Notes under the pieces: generated by a model
What the model was told of the DNA's origin: nothing
Seen by the model: the letters and a program-made list of their open reading frames with translations, nothing else
Database searches by the model: none
Assembly: GCA_001512785.1 (NCBI GenBank)
Contig: LFSQ01000110.1
Span: 1 to 45,809, forward strand
DNA length: 45,809 nt
Reading direction: 5' to 3'
From: Syntrophomonas sp. DTU019
GTDB lineage: Bacteria > Bacillota > Syntrophomonadia > Syntrophomonadales > Syntrophomonadaceae
In this document: one piece after another, positions 7,690-14,641 of the stretch
How the letters are laid out: each line of letters begins with the position of its first letter
How positions within the stretch are numbered: the first letter of the stretch is position 1
Program-made: the position numbers and the translations under genes

Positions 7690-8892
7690 TCAACCCGAGC
7701 GCCGCTGGTTGATAAACTCTTCACCTGCCCGGTACAGCAAATAGAAAGGCTGCCACCAGCGCCATGCTAGCTTAAACTCCTCATTGCGCCAGTGTGAGAC
7801 CGCCTCGGGGTTAAACAGGTAATAACCTAATACCCTGCACTTGTCGCGCATTTTTAAGGGTAGCATGATATAGGCCAGGTATTGCCCTTTTTTGCTGGAC
7901 TGGTTTAATAACCGGCGCCGATAAAAAGAATATTCACCGGGTAAAGCCTTGCCGCTCCAAAAGAACTGCCAGGGTGGCACTCCTTCGGCCTTGAGCCCGG
8001 TTTCATCCTCCACCATACGTAAGATGACGGCAATTACCTTGCGGTTATCAGCGGTCCCGGCTGTCTGCCAGATGAAATCCCAATCCAGCTCTGCACCCAC
8101 TTTTTCGAGCATAAGACATATATCCAAAAGCCACTTAACTCCCTGGAATTGGTGATGCAGTGCAAAATGGCTGGCTATATGCAGGAATTGCATTTCCCAG
8201 CTTAAGACAGAGAAATTCCAAAGGCCAACCCGGGCTCTGCGTTGGTATTGCATCCATGGGTATTCCTCAACGGGAAAAAGCGCCTTTAAAGGCGAACCTT
8301 CCCATAGCCCGTCTATACCCCAGTGTATGTCTACATTTATGTTGATCTTGCCCAGCGATTTAACAAAATGCATTTCAGTGAAATAAGCCTCAGAAATCCT
8401 CAAGAAATCTTCCAGGGAACCACGATAATCGGCAGTCGCCGGGGTTTGATAGCCAGCCTTGACTAATATTTCTCGTACTCTTGCATAATCCGAGCGGTAA
8501 ATATAGATATCAATATCACTTATAGGCCTTATACCACTATCTTCATATAGCTGATCAACCAGAGAAAAACCCTTTAAAATCAGGTATGGGATACTGTGCT
8601 CTTCAAAAGCCGTAGTGATTTTCCTGCCTTCCCTTTCATAAACCGCATTTTGCAGGGCGATTACCTGAGCTGCTGCTTTTAAGCCATGCCGCAATTCAAC
8701 CGGCAGACCCCATTCCGGGTGAGCCCGGAGCTGATGGTAAAAAAACCCGGCCAATCCATGGCTAATAATACCTTTGATGATGTCGGTTTGATTGCCTTGC
8801 CGCCATTCCCGGAATAGTGCTCTGCTGTCTGAGTTGCCGAAATATACGCGTAGAAAAGTGGCAATAAATTGGTTAGCACACTTATTAGCCAT
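7690..8892 (-). CDS. Uncharacterised nucleotidyltransferase of the NTP_transf_5 type
   Basis: The 400-residue protein carries the signature of this family: LKG at 106-108 followed by SDIDIYI, with probable metal-binding Asp126 and Asp128. Relatives occur in phosphorylated lasso peptide clusters (for example with the pseudomycoidin kinase) and in polysaccharide loci with HprK-related kinases. Here it follows the radical SAM gene with a gap of two bases, so it belongs to the cassette at 7690-13005. A role in adding a nucleotide or sugar-phosphate group to a phosphorylated peptide is inference from that precedent. The C-terminal half has no motif I recognise. Confidence 0.75.
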   Translation of the reverse strand: MANKCANQFIATFLRVYFGNSDSRALFREWRQGNQTDIIKGIISHGLAGFFYHQLRAHPEWGLPVELRHGLKAAAQVIALQNAVYEREGRKITTAFEEHSIPYLILKGFSLVDQLYEDSGIRPISDIDIYIYRSDYARVREILVKAGYQTPATADYRGSLEDFLRISEAYFTEMHFVKSLGKININVDIHWGIDGLWEGSPLKALFPVEEYPWMQYQRRARVGLWNFSVLSWEMQFLHIASHFALHHQFQGVKWLLDICLMLEKVGAELDWDFIWQTAGTADNRKVIAVILRMVEDETGLKAEGVPPWQFFWSGKALPGEYSFYRRRLLNQSSKKGQYLAYIMLPLKMRDKCRVLGYYLFNPEAVSHWRNEEFKLAWRWWQPFYLLYRAGEEFINQRRSG

Positions 8893-8894
8893 TT

Positions 8895-10316
8895 TTATCC
8901 CTCAAAAAATTCCCGATGTGAAGAGTTTCTGTTTATCTTCATTTCAAAGAAATCCCACAAGCGTTCGACATTGTTGGATCGAATGAGATTAAGCCGCCTG
9001 CGTCTCCGGATATAGGGCATATAGTTGCGCTCCATCCAGGCTTGCCTTTCGGCTGGGGGAATCTCGGATAACTGCTGATTATTATAATAATCCTGGACTA
9101 TTTCCCTGCTCCAGGGCATGTTTTCAAATACCCCTGGCCTGAGGCGCTGATACAACCTGGTTCCAGGATGAACCTGCAATGGCGACCAGCTAAAAGAAAA
9201 AACCCGCATTTTTTTTAGCCAGGCCAAGCGCTGCTCCAGATCAGATATGGTTTCACCCTCTACGCCAGTCAGCATATAGGCATGTATTTTCATGCCCTCC
9301 TGCTGGCAGATTTTTATGGCACGTTCATTGATCTCCACCGTGCTATCCTTGTGCATGGAATCGAGGGTCTGCTGAGAAGCCGACTCTATCCCCATTTCGA
9401 TGAGAACGCAACCTGCCTGCTTTAGCCTCCTTACCACTTCGGGTTCAATGTGGTCAGCCCGGGCTTGTATAGCCCAAATCAGGTGGCGCTGTAAACCGCG
9501 TTTGATCATCAGGTCACATATGGCTTCAACCCGAGAACGGCTTATCAGGAAATCGTTATCGTGAAAATAAATACCCTCAACCCCATAATCTCGATACACC
9601 TTGCCAAGCAGTTCCACTACATATTCTGGACTGTGAAAGCGCACCCCTTTGCCATAGGTCAATGATTCTGTACAGAATTCGCATTTTTTCACACAGCCGC
9701 GCGAGGTCAGTAAGGATATGGTTGAAACATAATGATGCCTGATGGTTTCTAATCCCCGGTTAAGATAGTATGATAAATCAAGGCTGGAAAAATCGGGAAA
9801 AGGCAGCTTATCCAGGTCAGTGATGGGCTCTGCTGGATTACTCCTGATCTGGCCGTTGTCACGCCACCATAAACCGGGGATGTCAGCAGCTTTGGCGCCC
9901 TCAACGAAACGCAGCAGAGAATACTCTCCCTCTCCAGTTATTACCGCATCCAGTTCGGGAATCTTTTGCAGTGTGGCTTCAGGAAGGGCGGTTACGTGAT
10001 GCCCTCCGGCCAGTAATGGTCCCGTGTAAATCTGGCGTATCAAGCCAGCGGTTTCAACCAGGTCATAAACCAGGGGGGAAACGGCATTTATCCCGATCAA
10101 ATCGGGTTTAAACTCGGTAATAGTCTGCAGCATGGCTTTATCAATCAAGGCTTGGTTGCCGCCCAGTTTGTATTGCGCGGCAAATCGATCCATAATTTTG
10201 ACCTCATGTCCCGCTTGTTTCAGCAGGCCTGCCAGGTAGGGGAGACTCAGGGGCACCCAGCTCGATGGTGGCATGGTTTTATAGCTGGCATAAGGGTAGA
10301 TTAACAGGATTCTCAT
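8895..10316 (-). CDS. B12-binding-type radical SAM protein
   Basis: The 473-residue protein has an N-terminal cobalamin-binding-like Rossmann domain (about 1-140; IYPYASY and LLAGGHHVTALPE; no DxHxxG). A radical SAM core follows at about 195-400, with the 4Fe-4S cysteines Cys208, Cys212 and Cys215 in C-x3-C-x2-C. The C-terminus is basic and Arg-rich. There is no SPASM-type cysteine cluster. Members methylate or rearrange unactivated carbons on many substrates. It sits between DUF362 and the nucleotidyltransferase with gaps of 12 and 2 bases, so it is translationally linked to them. The substrate could be the peptide made from 13203-13419 or a glycan/lipid intermediate. Confidence 0.85.
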   Translation of the reverse strand: MRILLIYPYASYKTMPPSSWVPLSLPYLAGLLKQAGHEVKIMDRFAAQYKLGGNQALIDKAMLQTITEFKPDLIGINAVSPLVYDLVETAGLIRQIYTGPLLAGGHHVTALPEATLQKIPELDAVITGEGEYSLLRFVEGAKAADIPGLWWRDNGQIRSNPAEPITDLDKLPFPDFSSLDLSYYLNRGLETIRHHYVSTISLLTSRGCVKKCEFCTESLTYGKGVRFHSPEYVVELLGKVYRDYGVEGIYFHDNDFLISRSRVEAICDLMIKRGLQRHLIWAIQARADHIEPEVVRRLKQAGCVLIEMGIESASQQTLDSMHKDSTVEINERAIKICQQEGMKIHAYMLTGVEGETISDLEQRLAWLKKMRVFSFSWSPLQVHPGTRLYQRLRPGVFENMPWSREIVQDYYNNQQLSEIPPAERQAWMERNYMPYIRRRRRLNLIRSNNVERLWDFFEMKINRNSSHREFFEG

Positions 10317-10328
10317 TTCTCAAGGCTC

Positions 10329-11258
10329 CTAATATTGCAGCAGCTGATACTGCTGCCAGTCATTCACCGGCCATACCCGGGCAGCGTGTTCCAGCTGTGG
10401 CATATCTAAAGGATTTTCACGAAAATGTTCCAGACAGTTATGCTGTTGCTTGAGCCTATACAATTCCTGGTAAGCTTGATAATCGACTGCAGCGGGGTGA
10501 TCGCCGATGAGGAGCAAATCAGCCGGACAGGTAGCGCCCCTGGCCGGGCCGCCACTTATCATTGCCATCCTGCCATCGATTACGGTGAGGTCAGCCATAA
10601 CTGCCAGGTTTATCTCCACTGTTTTCTGCTGCAGGTTGTCCTTATGCATGCTGATTCTCTCCAGGGGATGCATATAACCGACCGCGGCTTTCAAAGCCAG
10701 GCTATAGTCTGCCAGACAGTGCGTTTTTAGGTTGGTTAGATTTATTACCCGGTCGACCTCATATAAAAGCCCGGGAACCGTAACCTTATCCAGATACTGT
10801 CCCGGTATAGCGACCTCAACCCACTCCAATTCATCAAAAAAGACCAGACTGGCCAAACCGGCAACAGCAACATCCAGGCCGATACGGCGGGCAACGCGGC
10901 GGGTTGGCAGGCTATTGACTGCGGAACAATCCCCGACCAGGATTTCACCTGCCCCGCTTTTTTGCAAAAAATGCAGGAATTCTCGCAAAAAAACCGGGCA
11001 TGTGGAGGCAGGATAAGGATCTGCGCTGTTAAGGTTGATTTTCACCAGAATGCTCTGCCCTTTAAACCAATTCGCCCACAACTGTTGCCAGGCAGATTCA
11101 ACTGCTGTCCAGTAGTGGTCTGAATTGGAAATGCGCAATACTGCAGGTGGCCTTTCCTTTAACAAGGCTTGCCGGGGCCTGGCAGTCCCCTTGACCTGCT
11201 TATTTTTTAAAACCTTTGGCCTCATTTGTTTTCGGACCAATCGGAGGATCTTTTTCAT
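10329..11258 (-). CDS. DUF362 family protein
   Basis: The 309-residue protein matches the DUF362 pattern: SILVKINLNS near the start of the domain, VGDCSAVNS, then NLTNLKTHCLADYSLALK and a late GGPARG loop. Only the DUF362 core is present; there is no ferredoxin-like CxxCxxCxxxC extension such as many relatives carry. The first 45 residues are strongly basic. The start has a GAGGA site five bases after the kinase stop codon. The family's chemistry is largely unknown. Its place inside the RiPP-like cassette is unusual and gives the only hint to its role. Confidence 0.75.
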   Translation of the reverse strand: MKKILRLVRKQMRPKVLKNKQVKGTARPRQALLKERPPAVLRISNSDHYWTAVESAWQQLWANWFKGQSILVKINLNSADPYPASTCPVFLREFLHFLQKSGAGEILVGDCSAVNSLPTRRVARRIGLDVAVAGLASLVFFDELEWVEVAIPGQYLDKVTVPGLLYEVDRVINLTNLKTHCLADYSLALKAAVGYMHPLERISMHKDNLQQKTVEINLAVMADLTVIDGRMAMISGGPARGATCPADLLLIGDHPAAVDYQAYQELYRLKQQHNCLEHFRENPLDMPQLEHAARVWPVNDWQQYQLLQY

Positions 11259-11263
11259 AGCAA

Positions 11264-12268
11264 TTAATCCTCTGCCAGAGACTGCAGCAAAGCCACAAAT
11301 CGGTCCATGTCGGTACCGAATTCAAGCTGGTAACAGGGAACTGAGGAAAGAAAGTCCATCAGAAAGTTAAACCTTTTTATAGCGGCTGGTTTGCTTTCAT
11401 AGGGTTTCATGGTAACCGGGAAAAACTCTCCCACCACCCGGGTGGGATTGATCCTTATCAAGCGGCTCTGCGGGGTGCCGGATTGGTTAATGACCAGAAA
11501 GTTATTTATCCTGGTATCTGCTAACCAACTGCCCGGGCTTATCGTCCGGCAATTATAATAATGATCATCATCGATAGTAGCATAAGCCTTCTCCGGCAAT
11601 AGAGCGGGGAAAAACAACTTTCGAGCCTTTTCCCGGATTTTAATGATATCGGATATACTGCAGCCCCGATAACCATTATCGGAATGATAAAGCAAAACAC
11701 GTTCGTCGGATAAGACTTTAAAACCATGCTGTAAAAGGGCAAATATAGCCGTCGACTTGCCACGCCCGCTGTTGCCGCTAAGCATAATCCCATTTCCGTT
11801 AAATTGCACACAGGAGGCATGTACAGAAAAATAGTTGTATTTAATCATAAGCTGGTTTATTAAGTTATAAGCAAAGAGTAAATCGGTATACAAAGACAAG
11901 ATATCATTATGGCTGAAGAGCAGGACTTTAGCGGTTCCATGTAAATAGTCCACATAGGTGCGGGCGTAGCCTTCATAATCAGTCCATTGCTCGGTGTTGC
12001 CCAGATAAGTGTGCATGGTTACGTGGCGATTGAGCCTTAAGGTAAAATCTGGAATCTTTAATTGTGCTTCAGGCAGAGGCATGAGGCGATCAACATATTC
12101 CGCCTCAACAACCTGCAGATCCAGACACAAGTGCGCCGTGCCACCCTGGCCTTCGGGCATGCTTAAAAAATCGCTTATCCTTTTAAGCCACTCAGGCTGA
12201 TTGCACTTGATGCAAATAGTATGTCCTGAAAGTTCATACCACTTTATCTGTGAATCCTGATGGGTCAT
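11264..12268 (-). CDS. HPr kinase-related protein (peptide kinase candidate)
   Basis: I chose ATG 12268, preceded by GGAAGGG, over an upstream frame extension without a site, giving 334 residues. A Walker A P-loop GNSGRGKS lies at 165-172, preceded by the VHAS stretch (His150) typical of HprK folds. The N-terminal 140 residues are not the HprK DRTGG domain. Such kinases phosphorylate the C-terminal residue of paeninodin-type lasso peptides, and related HprK-rel proteins accompany PqqD-like proteins in polysaccharide loci. It directly follows the B2 gene. It is not the HPr kinase of sugar control, since no HPr gene is near and the N-terminal domain differs. Confidence 0.78.
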   Translation of the reverse strand: MTHQDSQIKWYELSGHTICIKCNQPEWLKRISDFLSMPEGQGGTAHLCLDLQVVEAEYVDRLMPLPEAQLKIPDFTLRLNRHVTMHTYLGNTEQWTDYEGYARTYVDYLHGTAKVLLFSHNDILSLYTDLLFAYNLINQLMIKYNYFSVHASCVQFNGNGIMLSGNSGRGKSTAIFALLQHGFKVLSDERVLLYHSDNGYRGCSISDIIKIREKARKLFFPALLPEKAYATIDDDHYYNCRTISPGSWLADTRINNFLVINQSGTPQSRLIRINPTRVVGEFFPVTMKPYESKPAAIKRFNFLMDFLSSVPCYQLEFGTDMDRFVALLQSLAED

Positions 12269-12272
12269 AGCA

Positions 12273-12764
12273 TTACCCTTCCAAAAAAACGGTATACCGG
12301 TCCAATAATCCGGGTTCTTCATTGAAAGGCTGTCCGTCCAGCATAAGCCAGCTATGGCCCAGCAAGTCCGAGCCATCCTTCCTAACCCCTACAACTACCC
12401 GGGTGCACAGTCCCTGGGCTGCCGACCAGTGATACAAAACCAGGCTGCGCCGCAGACAAGGTCGCGTACTTCGGCCGATGCGGGTCAACCAAAAGGTAGC
12501 ACCCCGATAAATTTTGTCCATAGTCTGAAGCTGGGCCACTGTAGGTGGTTTACTATCTGATTCCAGCCGTACCTTATTATTGGAGTGAATCCTCTTAAGA
12601 ATCTCGGGTAAAGGGCGGAAGCGGATCAAACAATCATAGTAAAGAAGTAAGCCCCCTATCCAGGCTAATAAATATATATCCCGGGGAAAACTATATCCTT
12701 TGTATTGCCACACAACTACATCCCCAATATTAGACTTACAGCATATTTTATAGCAATAATTCAA
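12273..12764 (-). CDS. Lasso-peptide B2-like leader peptidase (transglutaminase-like)
   Basis: The 163-residue protein matches the B2/McjB family, cysteine proteases that cut the leader from RiPP precursors. It has catalytic Cys103 (CLRRSL), His137 (GHSWL) and Asp143 (LDG), plus the VVVGV strand between them. A hydrophobic segment at about 29-45 and the RFRPLPEIL motif precede the domain, as in other B2 proteins. The TTG start at 12764 overlaps the PqqD-like gene by 17 bases; a later start is possible because the first 20 residues are atypical and Cys-rich. It acts with the B1 gene as a split B protein. Confidence 0.83.
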   Translation of the reverse strand: MNYCYKICCKSNIGDVVVWQYKGYSFPRDIYLLAWIGGLLLYYDCLIRFRPLPEILKRIHSNNKVRLESDSKPPTVAQLQTMDKIYRGATFWLTRIGRSTRPCLRRSLVLYHWSAAQGLCTRVVVGVRKDGSDLLGHSWLMLDGQPFNEEPGLLDRYTVFLEG

Positions 12765-13005
12765 ACCGGGTTAGTGTATTAACTAATTCCTCGATATCCC
12801 GTGCTAAAACCTCCCGCTCAACTTCATATTCCTCCAGCATCTGGTCGATAATTTCATCAATCGTGGTCTTTCCGTCTACTTTATTCCAAAAAGAGCAGGC
12901 AACTTTGTTTAGGCCAAAGTACCTGCCGGTTACCGGGTTGAGTAAAACCGTTTCTCCATCAACCTCACGCCAGATTACGTCTTGGTTTTTTATTAAGACC
13001 CGCAC
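12748..13005 (-). CDS. PqqD-like RiPP recognition element (B1-type)
   Basis: The 85-residue PqqD-fold protein has the family pattern LLNPVTGRYFGLN, ACSFWNKVDG and TIDEIIDQ, followed by a helical C-terminus. PqqD/B1 proteins bind the leader of a RiPP precursor and present it to the modifying enzymes. GTG 13005 follows AAGGGGG at good spacing. It is the first gene of the minus-strand cassette, overlaps the B2 gene, and is transcribed away from the two candidate precursor peptides, with overlapping promoters at 13046-13074. Confidence 0.87.
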   Translation of the reverse strand: MRVLIKNQDVIWREVDGETVLLNPVTGRYFGLNKVACSFWNKVDGKTTIDEIIDQMLEEYEVEREVLARDIEELVNTLTRFELLL

Positions 13006-13045
13006 CGGTTAACCCCCTTGTTTCTCCATAATTTTCAAAAATAAA

Positions 13046-13074
13046 TTTACAATAAACTGCAAAAATTATATCAT
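13046..13074 (+). promoter_or_regulatory. Sigma-A-type promoter for the precursor peptides
   Basis: TTTACA (13046-13051), a 17-base spacer and TATCAT (13069-13074) each match the consensus at five of six positions. Transcription would begin near 13081, leaving a leader of about 120 bases before the first peptide at 13203. Because it overlaps the opposing operon promoter, the two transcripts are likely linked in regulation. Confidence 0.5.
13065..13073 (-). promoter_or_regulatory. Extended -10 promoter of the RiPP-like biosynthetic operon
   Basis: On the minus strand TGATATAAT is a perfect TGn-TATAAT extended -10. It lies about 60 bases upstream of the PqqD-like GTG start. No good -35 is present. 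It overlaps the -10 of the opposing promoter at 13046-13074. Confidence 0.55.
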
Positions 13075-13125
13075 ATGCTTATACATATTTGTGCATAGGA
13101 GCAAGGCGGTCCCGTCAAAATAAAT

Positions 13126-13174
13126 AACCGGTGCACGTATAGCCTGAAGCTTTGTTGAGACTCCGCAGGCGGTT
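13126..13174 (+). other. Possible folded 5' leader of the precursor transcript
   Basis: AACC (13126-13129) can pair with GGTT (13171-13174), and GCCTG (13142-13146) with CAGGC (13166-13170). Together they make a two-part stem ending 14 bases before the AAGGAGG site. The helices are short and no known riboswitch motif was recognised, so this is weak. Confidence 0.22.
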
Positions 13175-13202
13175 TGAATATAAGAAATAAGGAGGGAATA
13201 GA

Positions 13203-13295
13203 ATGGCAAAACAGGATTATGAAACCCCAAGCGTTGTAGTATATGAAGACTTACGGGATGTTACCGCAGGAATGCCTTCCGAAGGAGGGACTTAA
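13203..13295 (+). CDS. Short peptide with lasso-type leader (RiPP precursor candidate 1)
   Basis: This 30-residue ORF has an excellent AAGGAGG site (13189-13195), seven bases before ATG. The N-terminus is MAKQDY, followed by the leader pattern Y-x2-P-x-V, then YEDL, ending VTAG. In lasso precursors a Thr at the second-last leader position precedes a core that begins with Gly. That would leave the core GMPSEGGT, eight residues, with its only acidic residue at position 5. This is too short for a lasso ring with a threaded tail. It shares the leader pattern with the peptide that follows. No signal peptide or membrane segment is present. Confidence 0.65.
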   Translation: MAKQDYETPSVVVYEDLRDVTAGMPSEGGT

Positions 13296-13317
13296 TGTGG
13301 CTAGGAGGAACGAAGTA

Positions 13318-13419
13318 GTGCGAAAACAGGAATATGATACTCCGGTAGTCATAAATTATGAGGACTTAATCAACACTACTGGCGGAGAATATAACATTTC
13401 AGACAATGGGCTTGGATAA
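13318..13419 (+). CDS. Short peptide with lasso-type leader (RiPP precursor candidate 2)
   Basis: This 33-residue ORF starts at GTG 13318 with AGGAGG at 13303-13308. An in-frame GTG at 13297 with its own site would add seven residues, but the 13318 start aligns with peptide 1 (MRKQEYDTP against MAKQDYETP). It shares Y-x2-P, YEDL and the T-[AG]-G cleavage-site pattern. The predicted core after T-G is GEYNISDNGLG, with Asp at position 7. If cut one residue earlier, Asp is at position 8, so a seven- or eight-residue ring is formally possible with a four-residue tail, shorter than known lassos. Confidence 0.65.
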   Translation: MRKQEYDTPVVINYEDLINTTGGEYNISDNGLG

Positions 13420-13434
13420 TGGTAACTACAGGAC

Positions 13435-13490
13435 AGGGGAAAATTCATTTGTCTTATCACTAAGGTGGTAAGGCAAACAAATTTTCCCCT
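13435..13490 (+). terminator. Long hairpin ending the precursor-peptide transcript
   Basis: AGGGGAAAATT (13435-13445) pairs perfectly with AATTTTCCCCT (13480-13490). The inner arms pair almost completely as plus-strand RNA, using G-U pairs that would be A-C mismatches on the minus strand, so the structure belongs to the plus transcript. Only a weak T-rich stretch follows. It separates peptide 2 from the convergent glycosyltransferase gene at 13504, and may act as terminator or 3' stabiliser. Confidence 0.55.
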
Positions 13491-13503
13491 AATTCTATTA
13501 CTT

Positions 13504-14637
13504 TTACTTTGTATTCGGTTTATTTTCATATTTTGAACTCACATAGGCCTGTATTTCCCGCTTGAACCGTTCCTGATTGAAGCGCAGGGCGTTTTGCCGA
13601 ATAACTTCCGTATCAAAATAATCCTCCCATCTCAAGAAGATATTTACAGCTTCGATCAGTGAATCTATTTCCTGCTCCATAAAGAATATTCCGGTAGCCT
13701 GGTTCCAATTATGACCATTAGCTGGTATAACTGTCTCCGTAACTCCCCCCTTCCCCAAAGCAATCACCGGTGTGCCGCTGGCCTGAGCCTCAACCGGAAC
13801 AATCCCGAAATCTTCCTGGGCAGCGAATACCAAAGCCCGGGCCCCGGCCATTAAGGATGAGAGTTCTTCATTATTGCGATACCCCACAAATTCGATGTTA
13901 TTACCGGCTAGAGACTTGCAGTACCGCATTTCCGGTCCGTCTCCCACCACCACCAGAGGTAATCCCATACGGGTAAAGGCTGCTACCACCAGGTCGGCCC
14001 GTTTATACTTGACCAGGCGGGATACAAACAAGAAATATTCAGGCTTGCGCCTGGGTACGGCAAATTGCTCGGTGTTTACCGGAGGATAAATCACTTCGGC
14101 TTCGCGCCGGTAAGATCGCCATATGCGTGCTGCAGTATAGCGGGAGTTGGCTACAAAGTAATCCACCCGGGAAGATGAACTGGCGTCCCATATGCGTAGA
14201 TAGTGTAACACTGCCCTGGCCAGAGCCGATTTCAAACCCTTTTGCAGCCGGTTTTCTTCCAGGTACTGGTGAGTCAAATCCCAGGCATAGCGTATCGGGG
14301 TATGGCAGTAACAGATGTGTATCTGCTGAGAGTTAGTTAATACCCCTTTGGCAACACAATGACTGCTGGACAGTATCACCTCATAATCACTTAAATCGAA
14401 TTGCTCGATAGCATACGGATAGAAAGGCAGGTAAGAACGGTAATTTTTAATAACCCCGGGCCTTTGCAACAGGGAAGCTTTGACCTGGGACAGGTCAAAG
14501 CCCAGGGCATTGAGGCTGGCATCCTTATAGAGCAATGTATATAACGGTGCCTGTGGATACAATTGTTGGAACAACTGCAAACACTTTTCGGCTCCACCCA
14601 GTTCGATTACCCAGTCGTGTATTAAAGCAATTTTCAT
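13504..14637 (-). CDS. Glycosyltransferase family 4
   Basis: The 377-residue GT-B enzyme has an N-terminal acceptor domain starting with a Gly-rich loop (ELGGAEK) and a GT4 C-terminal domain. The latter contains FVSRLVKYKR, VVVGDGPE and the E-x7-E motif EDFGIVPVE. It transfers a sugar from a nucleotide donor to a growing polysaccharide on the inner face of the membrane. Its start is five bases after the stop of the next upstream GT4 gene, so the two are one operon. Donor and acceptor cannot be read from the sequence. Confidence 0.88.
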   Translation of the reverse strand: MKIALIHDWVIELGGAEKCLQLFQQLYPQAPLYTLLYKDASLNALGFDLSQVKASLLQRPGVIKNYRSYLPFYPYAIEQFDLSDYEVILSSSHCVAKGVLTNSQQIHICYCHTPIRYAWDLTHQYLEENRLQKGLKSALARAVLHYLRIWDASSSSRVDYFVANSRYTAARIWRSYRREAEVIYPPVNTEQFAVPRRKPEYFLFVSRLVKYKRADLVVAAFTRMGLPLVVVGDGPEMRYCKSLAGNNIEFVGYRNNEELSSLMAGARALVFAAQEDFGIVPVEAQASGTPVIALGKGGVTETVIPANGHNWNQATGIFFMEQEIDSLIEAVNIFLRWEDYFDTEVIRQNALRFNQERFKREIQAYVSSKYENKPNTK

Positions 14638-14641
14638 GATC

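Noticed and set aside
11264-12268. Catabolite-control HPr kinase (hprK)
   Set aside because: Only the P-loop fold is shared; the N-terminal HprK domain is absent and the context is a peptide-modification cassette.
13203-13295. Peptide 1 as a classical lasso peptide precursor
   Set aside because: The predicted core is only eight residues, with its acidic residue at position 5, so it cannot form a seven- to nine-residue ring with a threaded tail.
13295-13318. ATG at 13295, overlapping the stop of peptide 1, as a start of a second peptide
   Set aside because: The frame encodes only seven residues before TAG; the peptide 2 frame starts at GTG 13318 or GTG 13297.
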